Positions 30,918 through 41,253 of a DNA stretch of 64,000 nucleotides are shown here, one piece after another. Below the pieces are notes generated by a model. That model saw only the letters and a list, made by a program, of their open reading frames with translations. It ran no database searches and was not told the origin of the DNA. Position 1 is the stretch's first letter; each line of letters starts with the position of its first letter. The stretch covers positions 236,265 through 300,264 of the forward strand of contig CAUYUJ010019948.1 in assembly GCA_963575745.1 (NCBI GenBank). Direction: 5' to 3'. The position numbers and the translations under genes were made by a program. The stretch comes from Prorocentrum cordatum. Taxonomy: Eukaryota; Sar; Dinophyceae; Prorocentrales; Prorocentraceae.

Positions 30918-32400
30918 TCAATAAAAGTTAGGAAGCGGAGCCTCTGGGCCCCGCTCTGAACTTCCCAGCGCGGCCCCGCCCGCGCGCGCCCCCTGCGCGC
31001 GGGCCTCTCGAAACTCACCTTGCTCGGGAACCCGCTCCTGGTGATCCATCAGCAGCGCGGCGCCCGCGGCCCCGAGCGCGGCCATCATCTCGCAAGCGGC
31101 GCGGTACTCCGGCAAGCCCCTGTCGCGCGTGGAGCCCCGGGACCGCGCCTCCGCGGCCTTTCCCGTGGAGCATATCTCCGACGGCTCGCTCGAAGCGATC
31201 CTCTGGCGGCGCCCCCGCTGGCAACGTCGACGACCGCTCGTCCGCTGGGATCTCCTGGTAGTCGCTCGACTGTTCAAGGAAGACGTACTGCGGAGACTCC
31301 GGCGCGCCCAGCGCCCTCGCCCTCGTTGGCGAGGGCGACGCTCATCCGCCGAGCCCACCGTGGCCGCCGCAAAAGGAAGAACCCCCCCTGGCCCAGCAGC
31401 GCGACCTCGCGCCCTCGATCACCTGGTTGTTCGCCTCCTCTGTAGCAGCGCCCCGGTGACCCTCGGTGGCCTCCGTCGTCGCTCGCCCTGCTCCCGTCGC
31501 GCGCTCGACCGTCCGCATCTCGCGCGCGTCCTCCGCCATCGCCTCTGGGAGGCCATGATGTCGCGCAGCTGCGCGGCCGAGATAGCGCGCGCCGGCGGCG
31601 GCGAAGACGGAGGTGGCAAGGGCGGCCCAGGCGAGCCTGCAGGAAAGACCAATGCCCCGTCGACAGAATGACGACTCCAGGCGCCGTCGGCTCGGACATC
31701 CCGCGAACACCTCGCGCCGGGATCAGGGCGAACGACGCAGCGAACGCCAGCCACCTCTTGAGAGGCGCCAAACGCGGGGCCTGCTCCTTCCATTCGCCGA
31801 GGTAGACCGCCCCGCCTCCAACGCGCTGTTGATCACCGCCAATGCCTTCGCGCCCTCGCAGAGCACGAACACCACCGACAGCGCTCCGAAGAACCGAGCC
31901 GGACTCCTTAGAGAACACCTCGCAGTGCGTAGAGACGATCGGCGGGAGGTCAGCACCTCATAAAAGAAATTTGTCGCCATCGCTTGCTGCGCGGCCCGTC
32001 CCGGGCGATGGCGGCAGAGCCTGCGCAGCGCGCCGTCTGAGACCTGGCAGCCTCCGTCGCCTGAATATGGTACGCCTCTTCTGAACGTCACTGAGCGCAG
32101 GTATCGGGCGGCGCCGGGCCCCTGGGGCCGCGTCCGAGAGAATCACCGTCTCCGCCGTGATCGTCATCAGTCCCATGTTCAAGTCCAGGGCGATGACCAC
32201 CCAGCTGTCACCTGACTTCCGCCGCGCAAGCTGGGCCTCCGCACCGCCCGTCGCCGCGCGGCAATAGAACCGACGACTCCATGATTAAACGAGCATCTGA
32301 GCTTTCAGACCACCTCCACATCGAACCCAATGTCAACGCTCGCCGGGCCAGTGACCACCGAGAAGAACGTTCGCATATGCAACCCGACGGGGCCAATCAG
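30918..32400 (-). pseudogene. Unassigned decayed coding region with hydrophobic segments
   Basis: Minus-strand peptide texture in shifting frames: LIGPVGLHMRTFFSVVTGPA (about 32340-32400), KSGDSWVVIALDLNMGLMTI (about 32160-32220), FFGALSVVFVLCEGAKALAV (about 31830-31890), RLAWAALATSVFAAAGARYL (about 31570-31630), ARHHGLPEAMAEDAREMRTV, GYRGAATEE-like linker, then after a TGA near 31342 QYVFLEQSSDYQEIPADERS and DRFERAVGDM, and finally DRGLPEYRAACEMMAALGAA. Hydrophobic stretches followed by acidic linker resemble the N-terminal parts of RE-A and RE-C, so this may be a third such element's 5' region, but that is inference. Confidence 0.35.
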
Positions 32401-32628
32401 CTCAGCCGCGGCTGCGCTCCGTTCCCCCATGCCCAACGAGCCCCCATCTGCCGATCAAGAACTTCGAACGAGCAACAAGTTGAACCCGCGGGCCACCGCG
32501 ACGAGCCCACACAGACCGCGCCATCACTGGAGGACGCGGCACGGGGAATGGCGGCGAAATCATCGGGGGCTTGCATGAACGCCTGAGCCGAGAAGTTTGA
32601 ACGGATAACGCATGGATATATCTTTAAG

Positions 32629-33190
32629 TGCAAGAGGAGAGGAAGCGAGAAAGGGGAGGCGGGCCAGACGGACAAGAGGCGACAGCCATCGTATTTTCCA
32701 ACGCAGAAAGGGAGGCTGCCTGCCTCGCTCTTTCCCCATCACGCGCGCGCACAAAACAACAAGTTCGGCGCGTGACCTGGCAGCTCAGATGCATCGCGCT
32801 GCCAGCGAGCACCGAGAGCACAAACCTCAGGGGAACAGTTTGAGAGGGCGGGCCAGGGTGGTGGGGGCAGAAAAAGCTTGAGCGCGCGGTATAGCACGCG
32901 CGAGGCCTGCGACATGCAGGGCGGCCCCGCGCGCCCCCGACCGCGCCCCACCTCCCCGCATAGAAGACTGCGTTTAGAAAACTACAATTTCCGTGCAAGA
33001 GGAGAGGAAGCGAGGAAGGGGGGGCGGGCCAGACGGACAAGAGGCGACAGCCATCGCATTTTCCAGCGCAAAGCGGGGGGCTGCCCGTCTCGATCTTTAC
33101 CCAGCACACGCGCGCGCAAAACAAAGAGCTCGGTGCATGCCCTGACAGCTCAGATGCGTCGCGCTGCCAGCGAGCACCGAGGGTGCAAAC
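32629..33190. repeat. Direct duplication, about 200 bp with 364-bp period
   Basis: 32629-32827 and 32993-33190 are clearly homologous: both begin GTGCAAGAGGAGAGGAAGCG and run to CAGCGAGCACCGAG, with scattered substitutions. The 165-bp interval between them holds the left terminal repeat of RE-C. Confidence 0.85.
32875..32994. repeat. Direct repeat at 3' end of RE-C
   Basis: About 120 bp sharing roughly 80 percent (by eye) with 40273-40392 in the same orientation. Shared blocks include TATAGCAC, AGGCCTGCGACATGCAGG and CCCCGACCGC. Confidence 0.75.
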
Positions 33191-34479
33191 CGAAAGGCGC
33201 GCTCCGGCAAGTCTGCGCCGGCGGAACGCCGAATCTGCAAAGCAAAAACAAAGGATTCAGTCGTTCGTGGGCCTCCGTCTGGCTCGCGAGCGATCCTTCG
33301 TCGCAGAAAAGTTTTGCTCTGGTGGGCCCCTCGGCCGCATTGCGAAACACGGGGGGCCCTGAAAAACGATTCTCGTCCACAGTGCACACGTCAAATTGTT
33401 GAATTAGATCGCGACAGACTGGCTTGGAAGTCACAGGAGACGATTGGAGCGTGGTTATCCAGGCTCTGGCGGGAGCTCTCCGGAAGATTTGGCCTCGACG
33501 TGAGATCTCTCCTGGGAGTCTGGACTCCTGCTCAATCAGCACGCGGCCTTTTGTGCAACGCTGGGGCGAGCTTGCAGACTGCCGGCGGCCGCGCCCGCGG
33601 GCCACGTCCACGCCGCCGCCTACGTCCAGGAAGTGCGAGGCGCCAGCGCGTCGCAGCCCGTGGGGGGGACCCAGAACTTCGAGCTTCAAATCCAACGGGG
33701 TTTCCCACCGCGCGCGACGGTAGGAAGCCGCTGAAAGGAGACAAACCAGATCCTCGGGCCCCAGCTCACGGAGGAGACCCCCCACCAAAGCTTTCGTCGA
33801 GCTCATCTCTAGGACCGCTCCCTGGCCCGACCCATTCTTGACATGTTCCCCATCGGCGCCTGTCTCCAAGGAGAAGAGAGAAGCTGCCGCGGCGGTCCTC
33901 TGCGCAGTGCTCTGCGCGCAGCTGGGCCCAGCCCTGCTCGCGGAGCCCGCCGTCGAACGACAAGTGGGCGACGATCGCCTCCATCGCGAGGCCCTTCTCG
34001 ATGATATTCAGGATGATGCAGGCGATGGCCCCCCTGGGAACTGGAGCGCCCCCCTTGATCTGCTGGAAACGTGACCAGGCCTGGAGAGCACGATGTGCGA
34101 TCGGAAGCCTCTCTTTGCGATCCCCAAAGATGTGACAGAAGCCGTGGGAAACGTAGGAACCTTTCGTGCACTGGGCGTCGCCGATGTAACACAGGCCCTC
34201 AAAATACCTTGCCAGAGCCAAATCCCTCTGGGGAGCGGTGCCGAAAGGAGCTCCTGAGCGACGCACGTCAATGACGAAGGCACGTACTTCGACCTCATAC
34301 TTTCGGTTAGTCGCATCATCAACCGCATGAACGATAAGTCGATTGTTCAACGTAGCCTTCTGTCCAACAGCATTGACCCAGGCCAACGCTCCTCTCTTCT
34401 GTAGCGGTGGAAGCGGTGCCCTGGGCCGCCCGCGGAATGGCTTGTCCACCGCCGACCCCCCCGCGGCTTCGGCAGCCAT
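33150..34479 (-). pseudogene. RE-C tyrosine recombinase
   Basis: KATLNNRLIVHAVDDATNRK begins the core region; then GLCYIGDAQCTKGSYVSHGF, LPIAHRALQAWSRFQQIKGG and CIILNIIEKGLAMEAIVAHL, SFDGGLREQGWAQLRAEHC, a pattern I know from dinoflagellate recombinases (RALKGW..., then LxFDxYxRxxE). Reading passes to another frame near 33850 and gives LLSAASYRRARWETPLDLKL and PPHGLRRAGASHFLDVGG, in which HGLR matches the HxxR box. The nucleophilic Tyr cannot be placed with confidence. Confidence 0.6.
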
Positions 34480-34928
34480 CTAGAGGAAGCCCGAGCCATG
34501 GAAGACACAGAGCCATCCCACCAATGTCGTCGACGTTCCTCGGGCACCCTTGCCGACTTGAGAACGGACCGTAAAGGGCGAGGAATCATCCTGTCCAAAT
34601 GCGCCTGGGAAATCTTCGCGTCGACCCCGATCGGCTGCCCTCTCGATGGCCCGTCGGCGTGGTTGAACTCGCTCGGCACCCACTCGAGCTGGAGCTTGAT
34701 CTCCGTAGTCGTGGTGATGGCAGCCGCTTTCCTGCACAGCCTCAGGATCTTGCGCGCCTTCGAGCGCCCCTTCGACAAGGCCCCGAGAGCGACGAGGGAA
34801 TCGGTGTAGATGAGCACCCGGTGGTTCCACGCCTTGGATGTCCTCCCCAGGTGTCTCACGACCATCACCACCCCCCTGCGCCCCAGCAGGTTGTTGCGTT
34901 CCAGCCTGCCCCACCCACCGCTGAACAA
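34347..34928 (-). pseudogene. RE-C RNase H
   Basis: ERNNLLGRRGVVMVVRHLGR, then HRVLIYTDSLVALGALSKGR, and LQLEWVPSEFNHADGPSRG. TDS and HADGPSR are the second and last Asp blocks of DIRS-type RNase H. In relatives the first block reads NxLExR; here LLGRR suggests the Glu is lost. The end of the frame overlaps the recombinase N-terminus in another frame. Confidence 0.65.
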
Positions 34929-35059
34929 GGGCCCCGCCTCTCGATCGGTACGAACGCTGACTCAATCGCCAGCGGGGCTGCTCGCACTGGCGCTGATCGA
35001 CCATGCCGAGATGCCCCCCGCCGCGCCCCCGCCGTCAAGGGCCCCTCCAGGCTGCGCTC

Positions 35060-36058
35060 CTAGAATTGGACTGCGACCGCCGCGTACTGGCGGCAGAGGT
35101 CTAGGGGGCACGGGCAGGCGATCTTCGCCCAGAGCTCTCCGTTCTCGCTCCGACCTCTCAGCTCCCGGCGCGGCAGCTTCGTCATAGAACATCTGCCCTT
35201 TCGTCCGTTGCAGCGCCGCCCCGAGGCCGCCGGCTCCACGAAATTCCCGATCAGGCGGGTCGGCTTCCTCCGCGGCCCCCCGAACTGGCAGAAGTCCAGG
35301 TCGACCGCGACGACGCCCGCTCTCTCCAGGAGGGCTATCACTGGCGGGTACACTCACATGAGGGAGCTCAGGGGGTTCTCCAGCACGAACGGGATACCCG
35401 TTCGCAAGCACTCGAGCGCCACCTCCACCGCGATGCGGCAGTGGGCGTTGCCAACCAAGACCTGTTGGCGGCAGCTCAGGGAGAGGCTGGCTAGCCCACG
35501 GGGGGCCACTCGAGATCTCAATCTCGGCCTCCTGGCCTGAGAAACAATAGCGCGTGACGGGGCCAGGTGAACCATCCCGTACCAGCCCGACCTTAGCTGC
35601 TTCAGGGGCCTGGTCAGGTTCGTGGGCTGCAGCACGTCCGGGGACGAGTCCTTCTCGATGTCCCAGGGATCCGCCGACGACCCCGGCACCTCTCGGACTG
35701 CGGTCGAGAGGTTCTCGCCCCCCGCGAAGAGCTCCAGGAACCCCTTCTGCTCGACCTTCGCCTGCTCGACCTGGTCCTGGACCCCCCCCTCTTCCTGGGC
35801 CGCCGCGGCCCTCTCGGTCTCCGCGTGCACCTCGTCCATCGACGCGATCCACCCTTGCGCTGCCGAGCTGTGGGCCTCGACCCATGCCTCTTCGACTCTG
35901 CTGTCCGTGATGACCGCTCTGAAGCCCTCGTTCGCCGCGTCCGCCATGTAGACCTCGTCGCACCACTGGGCCTCGAGGAGGCCCTCGAAGGATACCGACA
36001 GACTCGACGTCGCCATCAGCTCGCTTCGAGCCGTGTCCCAGATCACCTGAGTCTCCAC
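35060..36058 (-). pseudogene. RE-C methyltransferase-like domain
   Basis: A mostly helical N-terminal part, then KGFLELFAGGENLSTAVREV (motif I-like, about 35700-35752), DPWDIEKD, MVHLAPSRAIVSQARR (Pro-Cys of motif IV replaced by Pro-Ser), VGNAHCRIAVEVALECLRTG and IPFVLENPLSSLM with the ENP block, then TGA at 35354 where Trp is expected (next residues YPPVIALLERAGVV), DLDFCQFGGPRRKPTRLIGN and CPCPLDLCRQYA. Same general domain type as RE-A domain 1. Inactive by stop codon and probably by loss of the catalytic Cys. Confidence 0.65.
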
Positions 36059-36689
36059 CTATTCAACGCCATGAGCCACGCCCAGAGGCCCAGCAGAGAC
36101 GCCACCTCCACGGGCGTCGCCCGCCCTCGCAGGGCCAGGGCCTCGGCGCGACCAGCTATGGCACCACTCTGCGAGAAGGCGGATGGATGCGCGGCCGGAG
36201 CCCGACCTTGTCAGCGCGGCGCGCAGCGCGCGCGAGACAGGTGAGCAGCGGCGGCAGGCTCTGTCGCCGCCCAACGAAAGGCGGAAGGCGGAGTTGGAGT
36301 CCGGCGTCGTCAGCCGCAGCGCCCCGGTCAGGGCGCGCGAGAAGGGCGAGCGGCAGGCGGCTCCGACACTGCTCTGCGAGAAGTGGGGGGGGGGCTGGTG
36401 CCCGATCTCGCGAACAACAGAACTGCAGACATCATCAGCTACAATGCTACATGCCGCGCGAGAATACCAAGGCGCGCGGGGAGGCAGGCACTGGCAGCGG
36501 GAGCGGAGGCAGGGCGCGAGCCCGACGCCATCAGATACAGCGCAGGGGGCCAGCTCGGGCGCAGGAGGCTCAAGAGTGCGCGAGAAAAGCACGGGCGCGC
36601 AACGGGGGGCAGGCAGTGGCAGTCAGGGGCCTAGTGGCAGCATGTCGGTCGCTGCCCCAGCGTCTGGGCATCGGGCGAGACGCGCCTCA
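36059..36689. other. Spacer inside RE-C, no domain recognised
   Basis: GC-rich; open frames show only Arg/Gly/Ser bias. Lies between the RT and methyltransferase-like domains and may be a decayed linker or insertion. Confidence 0.35.
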
Positions 36690-37776
36690 GCCGCGGGGCA
36701 GGGATGCGCGCGCGCGCGAGAAGGCAGCATCTCCTGGCACGGCCTTAGAATGCAAGGCTTGCTCTCCAGTGTCAGCCCCGGCCCTTTTTGCATGCCATCG
36801 CCTATGGCCTCCCTGTGAATCGGGATACCCCGCTTCAAGAAGACCGATCACATGGCCTCCCTCAGATCCAGCAGCCCCGTCTCGTCGCCCATCCAATAGA
36901 GATAGAAGGGGATGAGATCGTTGATACGCAGCAAGAAAAGCATCTCGAACAGACTGAAGGACGGCACCGAGCAGTAGGAGATCCCCGACTTCGAGTAGCC
37001 CGAAATAGCCTCGAACGTCTCGACCAAACGTATGCGCGATAAAGACTGCCCAAAAAAATCCCCTCGGATTCACCTCTAGACCCAGTCCAGTCGCGTCCCC
37101 AGGCACGTCTCCGACGTCGACGCCCTTGCCCTTCGCGGACCTCCAAAACTCGAGCGGCTCGATCTGGCCCAGGCCGGTCCAGGACGAAATGCTCCGCCAT
37201 CGGCTTTGGGGTTATCGAACATATAGGGCCAGTCGGGCATGTCCCCTTGCATCTTCGAACACCTCCGTCCATGCAAAATAGCATCGCCTAACTCCACCAG
37301 GCCCGAGGCTGCTGGAGGGCCTGGCGAAACCCAGGGGGGCGACTTGAAGCGGCAGCTCACCTGGCGGCAGTCCCAGACCAGCCGAGACGAATGCACGATC
37401 TGCTGTCCGTCGGGGTCCGTCTCGACCTTCTTGACCACCGTGAAGACCTTGGCCAGGGAGCGGGTCATATCCTCGAGATCAGCTCGTAGCAGGTCGCGGC
37501 CTTCTTCCAGTTTGGATCTGAATACGTCCGGATAGAGTTGTACTTATCCCAATCCACCTGGTCGCGCGGGAGAAGCATACTCCTATCGAAATCGACCGGA
37601 TAGGTGGCCGCGGCCTCCGACAGCTCGGTGGCCTGGATCGGCGTCGCCCCTGGCGCAGGCGCAGCAACCTGACTCGCCACCATCGGACACATAGCCCCCC
37701 TGGTCACTGGGGGCCCCCCTCCCGTGGGGGGGGCGACGTCTTGGCTCCTGTAACTGTCCTCGGGAACGCAATCCAC
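36690..37776 (-). pseudogene. RE-C reverse transcriptase
   Basis: PVDFDRSMLLPRDQVDWDKY and YSDPNWKKAATCYELI lead into FTVVKKVETDPDGQQIVHSS, RLVWDCRQVSCRFKSPPWVS, PGPPAASGLVELGD and QGDMPDWPYMF, the RT fingers and motif A region. After frame changes near 37110 and 36960, LEVNPRGFFWAVFIAHTFG resembles the motif B MGFxWA block, and a third frame gives FYLYWMGDETG where motif C is expected. Three frames are needed, so it is non-functional. Confidence 0.6.
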
Positions 37777-39473
37777 CTATGAACTCGCCCTGTCGCCGCC
37801 CGCCGGGGTCCGGCCGGCGCGCGAAGCATGTCTTCCCCGCAGGTCCTTCACAATCTTCCTCTGCGACGGCGCGACCTCGGGCCAATCTCCAACAGCCGCC
37901 CCCGCCCGCGGCCTCGATGTCCACGGGGGGAAGTCTCCAGAAGATAAGCCTCGAATCGCCATCGCCGTCTCGCGCGCCCGATGCCGCGCCCTCGCCATCT
38001 CGTCTGGCTTCGGCCCGACCGAGCTCGGACGACGTTCGAAAGGGGCCGGGGGGCAAGGAAGCTGCCGCGGGAGATCGCGTTCTCGCGGCCGGTCGCGCAC
38101 GACCCCAACCGGAACATGCGCGGCGCCCATGGCGCCGTGCACTCCACCCAGGTCGCCCCGCCAAATGCAACGATGCGGAGCCCCCACCGCAGCGTCTGAA
38201 AACCGCGTTGAGCCCGCTCGCAGCGTCGAGGAAGCCCGCGATCAGAACGAAAAAAAATACGCTGGGAGCTTCATCCACCTTGCGGGGCCCGGCGCTTGAA
38301 TCACCAACCTCGCCAGAGACCGCCGCGGAATCTCCGTCGCGCCGACGCTCGGCGCCAGGTCTTTCATGCACAGCTCCGAAGTGCTTCTGAAAGGAGGCTC
38401 GGCGATTTAACTTCTCAGAGACTTCTTCGACGGCGAGCGCGTCCTCAGCAGGCGCGTCCACGTCCAGCTTCAAGTGCTGATCGGCCGAGGCCCAGTCCAC
38501 TTTCGATATCCACTTCGCTCCGTTCTGCGCCTGTGGTCTCTCCCAGTCAGCACGGCAGCGGGCGTTTTCATGCGCGTCCCAGATAGCGTAGAGACGGAGA
38601 CAGCGCAGCTCGCCCGCTTGACAATTTATCGGATCATCATGCTGGCCAGTGACCAACATCTGACCGATAATTGAATCCTGCGCATGCGCTTCCATGGCAA
38701 TCGGCGAGCGCCCGAGCTCCTTGCTCCGCGCCCACTCCTCCAGCTCCACCTTGGCGGACCTGTTTCCTTTGTAGGGAGAGCCTGGAGAGAACGGTCGGCG
38801 CGCCCGCGCGCGTGCGCCCCCGACCCTCTGGGCCGTGTCGCTCTTGTGTTGCTTCAGTGTCTGCGGGGGCTCCTGCTCGGGCCCCCTGCTCTCGTTGCTG
38901 AGGATGGAGATCTGGGGGTCCATGTCCGCGGCCGAACCCCCAGGACTGACGCCCTGAGCTGGCCGGGGCACAGCCTGGGAGAAGCCCCCGCTCCTTTCCA
39001 GCCGTGGGGCCAGCATCCCCGCGGACAGTGGCCTCGCGCCCATTCAGCTTCCTCAAGAAATCGTCGATCTGAGCGCCGTCGCCCTGCAACGCGGCCGCCG
39101 GAAAGGGCGAGCCCGCCGCTGGCTGCGAGCTCGCCCCCCTGGCCCACCTCCGCCGAAGATCCTGAGACGCAGACGCCGGACCCGTTGAACCCAGACCATC
39201 GCCCCGCGACTGTGCGAGGCTCTGCTGCAGGGCCTGTTGGTTCCTGGGGATCTCCACCAACGCCGTAGACCCAGGCTCGTCGTCTGAGTCGGGGACTTCG
39301 GTTCCCTGAAAGATCGCACCGTCAGAGTCGGAGTCTGACCCCGAGCTGTCCAAGCAAAGCATGGAACCGACCCGCACGAGAGACAGAGCATAGCAGGACA
39401 AGACGAACCCTCCAACGCACAACTGGATGAACTCTAGCTGGCCCGACTCGCGCATCTCCGAAATTTCCGACAT
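37583..39473 (-). pseudogene. RE-C gag-like region
   Basis: Two overlapping frames. SSGSDSDSDGAIFQGTEVPD and QDLRRRWARGASSQPAAGSP are in the first (39473-about 39000). The second gives DMDPQISILSNESRGPEQEP, KVELEEWARSKELGRSPIAM, AGELRCLRLYAIWDAHENAR, AKWISKVDWASADQHLKLDV, APAEDALAVEEVSEKLNRRA and SFQKHFGAVHE. This block I know from gag-like regions of dinoflagellate retroelements, from memory only. Downstream of about 38250 the frame becomes Gly/Arg-rich. Confidence 0.5.
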
Positions 39474-40449
39474 GAAGCCCTCGGCGTCCTCCTACATATC
39501 GAACGCCTGCTGTCTTCTCGCGTGGGCCCACGAAAACCAGGACGCGACACCCAGCCTACGCGCCACCCGCCAGCCGACGAAGACAGCTCCTGCAACGAAA
39601 CCGTAGTGCGCCCTGGTGAAGGCCGACACCCCCGTCGTGAAGGCATATGCCGAGCACCCAGGACGCCAAATTGGTCTTGTTGCCGCGGCCCTTGCCAAAC
39701 AACTTCTTACCCGCACCTGGCTTCATCGGGGGAAGTGGAGACGAACTTGAGGCCCTCCCCATGGCAGCGCGAGCGATCAACTTGTCCGACGCCACAATAC
39801 TCTTTTCCTTCAAGATCGGCGCGAGACCTGGATGGTCACTCCCCTGAACTCCGTCGGTTGGTTTCGTACCGTACTTTTGATTGTCCCGCATATCTATCAT
39901 CTGCACACGGCCTGTCGGGTCAACAGGTGTCCAGGGATGTCCCTTACCATGGACCTTGGCGACCAGGACAACTCCAGGCGTCACTTGTAGCCCCGTCCTC
40001 GCATACACACGATTCCAACGACTCCAGGGCGCCATCTTCCACCTCCTCGCACCCTTTTCGTAAGCACTCGTGCCGTCTCCCCAAGCGAGCTCCGCATCGT
40101 CTCGAGGCCCCTCGATGCTGGGCGCCTCCGCGGCCTCCTCCCCGTAGTCGTCCCAACCGCTGCCAAGATGATTGGAGATGCCCAAAAGGGCAAGGAGGCC
40201 GGCTAGGAGGTACGATTTGACAAACGCGGCGCGGTCAGCCGCAGACTGGCCAAAATACCGTTGAGCCAGACAAGCCTGAACGCGCGATATAGCACACACA
40301 AGGCCTGCGACATGCAGGACAACCCTCGCACAACCCCGACCGCACTCCACCTCCACGGACAGAAGTGTGTTTAGCAAACTAGCAGTGTCATGTTCAGAAC
40401 GTCGCCATATCTCTAACGGACACGCTGCACCCCCGCCCCCCGCACCCAA
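39400..40449 (-). pseudogene. RE-C N-terminal hydrophobic region
   Basis: QRYFGQSAADRAAFVKSYLL with AGLLALLGISN (about 40150-40265) is a likely membrane segment; LQVTPGVVLVAKVHGKGHPW and TGRVQMIDMRDNQKYGTKPT follow. After a frame change near 39700, FVAGAVFVGWRVARRLGVAS, TAG (39492), then EDAEGFMSEISEMRESGQ and FIQLCVGGFVLSCYALSLVR give two more hydrophobic stretches before the acidic SGSDSDSDG. Same architecture as the RE-A N-terminus. Confidence 0.45.
40273..40392. repeat. Direct repeat at 5' end of RE-C
   Basis: Partner of 32875-32994. Differences between the two copies are mostly G in the left copy against A in this one, several at CpG. Confidence 0.75.
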
Positions 40450-40630
40450 ACCCGCCCCCTGAAGGAGGCGGGGTGTGGAAAGGGTGAGGGGGACGGGAGG
40501 CCGAGCAAATCATTGTAAACTACAACGCACAGGTTGACCGAAGCTGCCAGGCGGCTCGTGCGACCTAGAAGAAACGGCCCCATCCCTTCACTAGTGCTGT
40601 ATACTCCCCACTTCCCCATCTGCCTCGGGC

Positions 40631-40671
40631 GCCCTGTCAGGGGACGTCCCCGTATGAATCCCTGACAGGGC
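40631..40671. repeat. Nested palindromes next to RE-C
   Basis: Perfect 12-bp arms GCCCTGTCAGGG (40631-40642) and CCCTGACAGGGC (40660-40671); overlapping the left arm is a second perfect palindrome GGGGACGTCCCC (40640-40651). Confidence 0.85.
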
Positions 40672-40877
40672 GGGCAAATGTAGTGCTGCCGTAATTAGCC
40701 TCGAGAAGAGCCCCGAGGGCGCCTTGCTCTGCCTCCGTGATCCTTCCTCCCGTGATGCCGAAAAAGATCAGGTAGATGAAATGGTGCGTTCCTCCCAAAA
40801 TCAGCTGTTGGGAGCGGGGTGCATGGGTTTTACGAACTCCCCTAACTCCGCCAATGAGGCCCTTCTGCTTCCGCGCC

Positions 40878-41056
40878 CACCGTTCCGCCACTGGCGTTGG
40901 CGCGCGCGGTTTCTATCATCCGGCTGCCCCGCTCCTCCGGGCGTCGACGCGGGCCCCTCCGCTGGGGGGGGCCCTCTTGGCCTCCGACCCACCGCTCCGC
41001 CACTGGCATCGGCGCGCGCGGCTTCGCCATCGGGCTGCTCCACCACTCCAGGGCGC
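40878..41056. repeat. Partial tandem duplication, period about 109 bp
   Basis: CACCGTTCCGCCACTGGCGT (from about 40879) recurs as CACCGCTCCGCCACTGGCAT (from about 40989), with similarity for about 70 bp. Rest of 40400-41230 shows no gene. Confidence 0.7.
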
Positions 41057-41253
41057 AGGGTTGTGGCCACGAGGGGCACCAAGATTGCGACGCCAACCGC
41101 GTTGGGGCGGGGAGTCACCGCGACAGCCATAGCCGACTCAGAGCCACATACGCTTGCAGAGGAGAGGGAGAAACGAAAAAGGGCACGGCACAACGCTGCC
41201 CGCAGGCAGTCACCACGTTTCGAGTAAACTACGAACGCGAACTGTTTCCCCTC

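Larger units (their letters stand above)
32875..40449 (-). mobile_element. RE-C: decayed DIRS-like retroelement
   Basis: Minus-strand order from right to left: N-terminal hydrophobic segments (40449-39400), gag-like region (39473-37583), RT (37776-36690), methyltransferase-like domain (35770-35060), RNase H (34928-34600), tyrosine recombinase (34479-33600). The domains run RT, methyltransferase-like, RNase H, recombinase, so the methyltransferase-like domain sits between RT and RNase H, unlike RE-A. At least eight frame changes and stops, including TAG at 39492 and TGA at 35354. Direct repeats of about 120 bp lie at both ends. Confidence 0.75.

Noticed and set aside
7929-39494. TAG readthrough or stop reassignment
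   Set aside because: In-frame TAG occurs at 7929, 9728, 16838, 17443 and 39492 with intact flanking protein. But TGA (about 16699, 35354) and TAA (about 63478) occur the same way, and at 16838 and 35354 the lost residue (Glu, Trp) can be inferred, so point mutation explains them.
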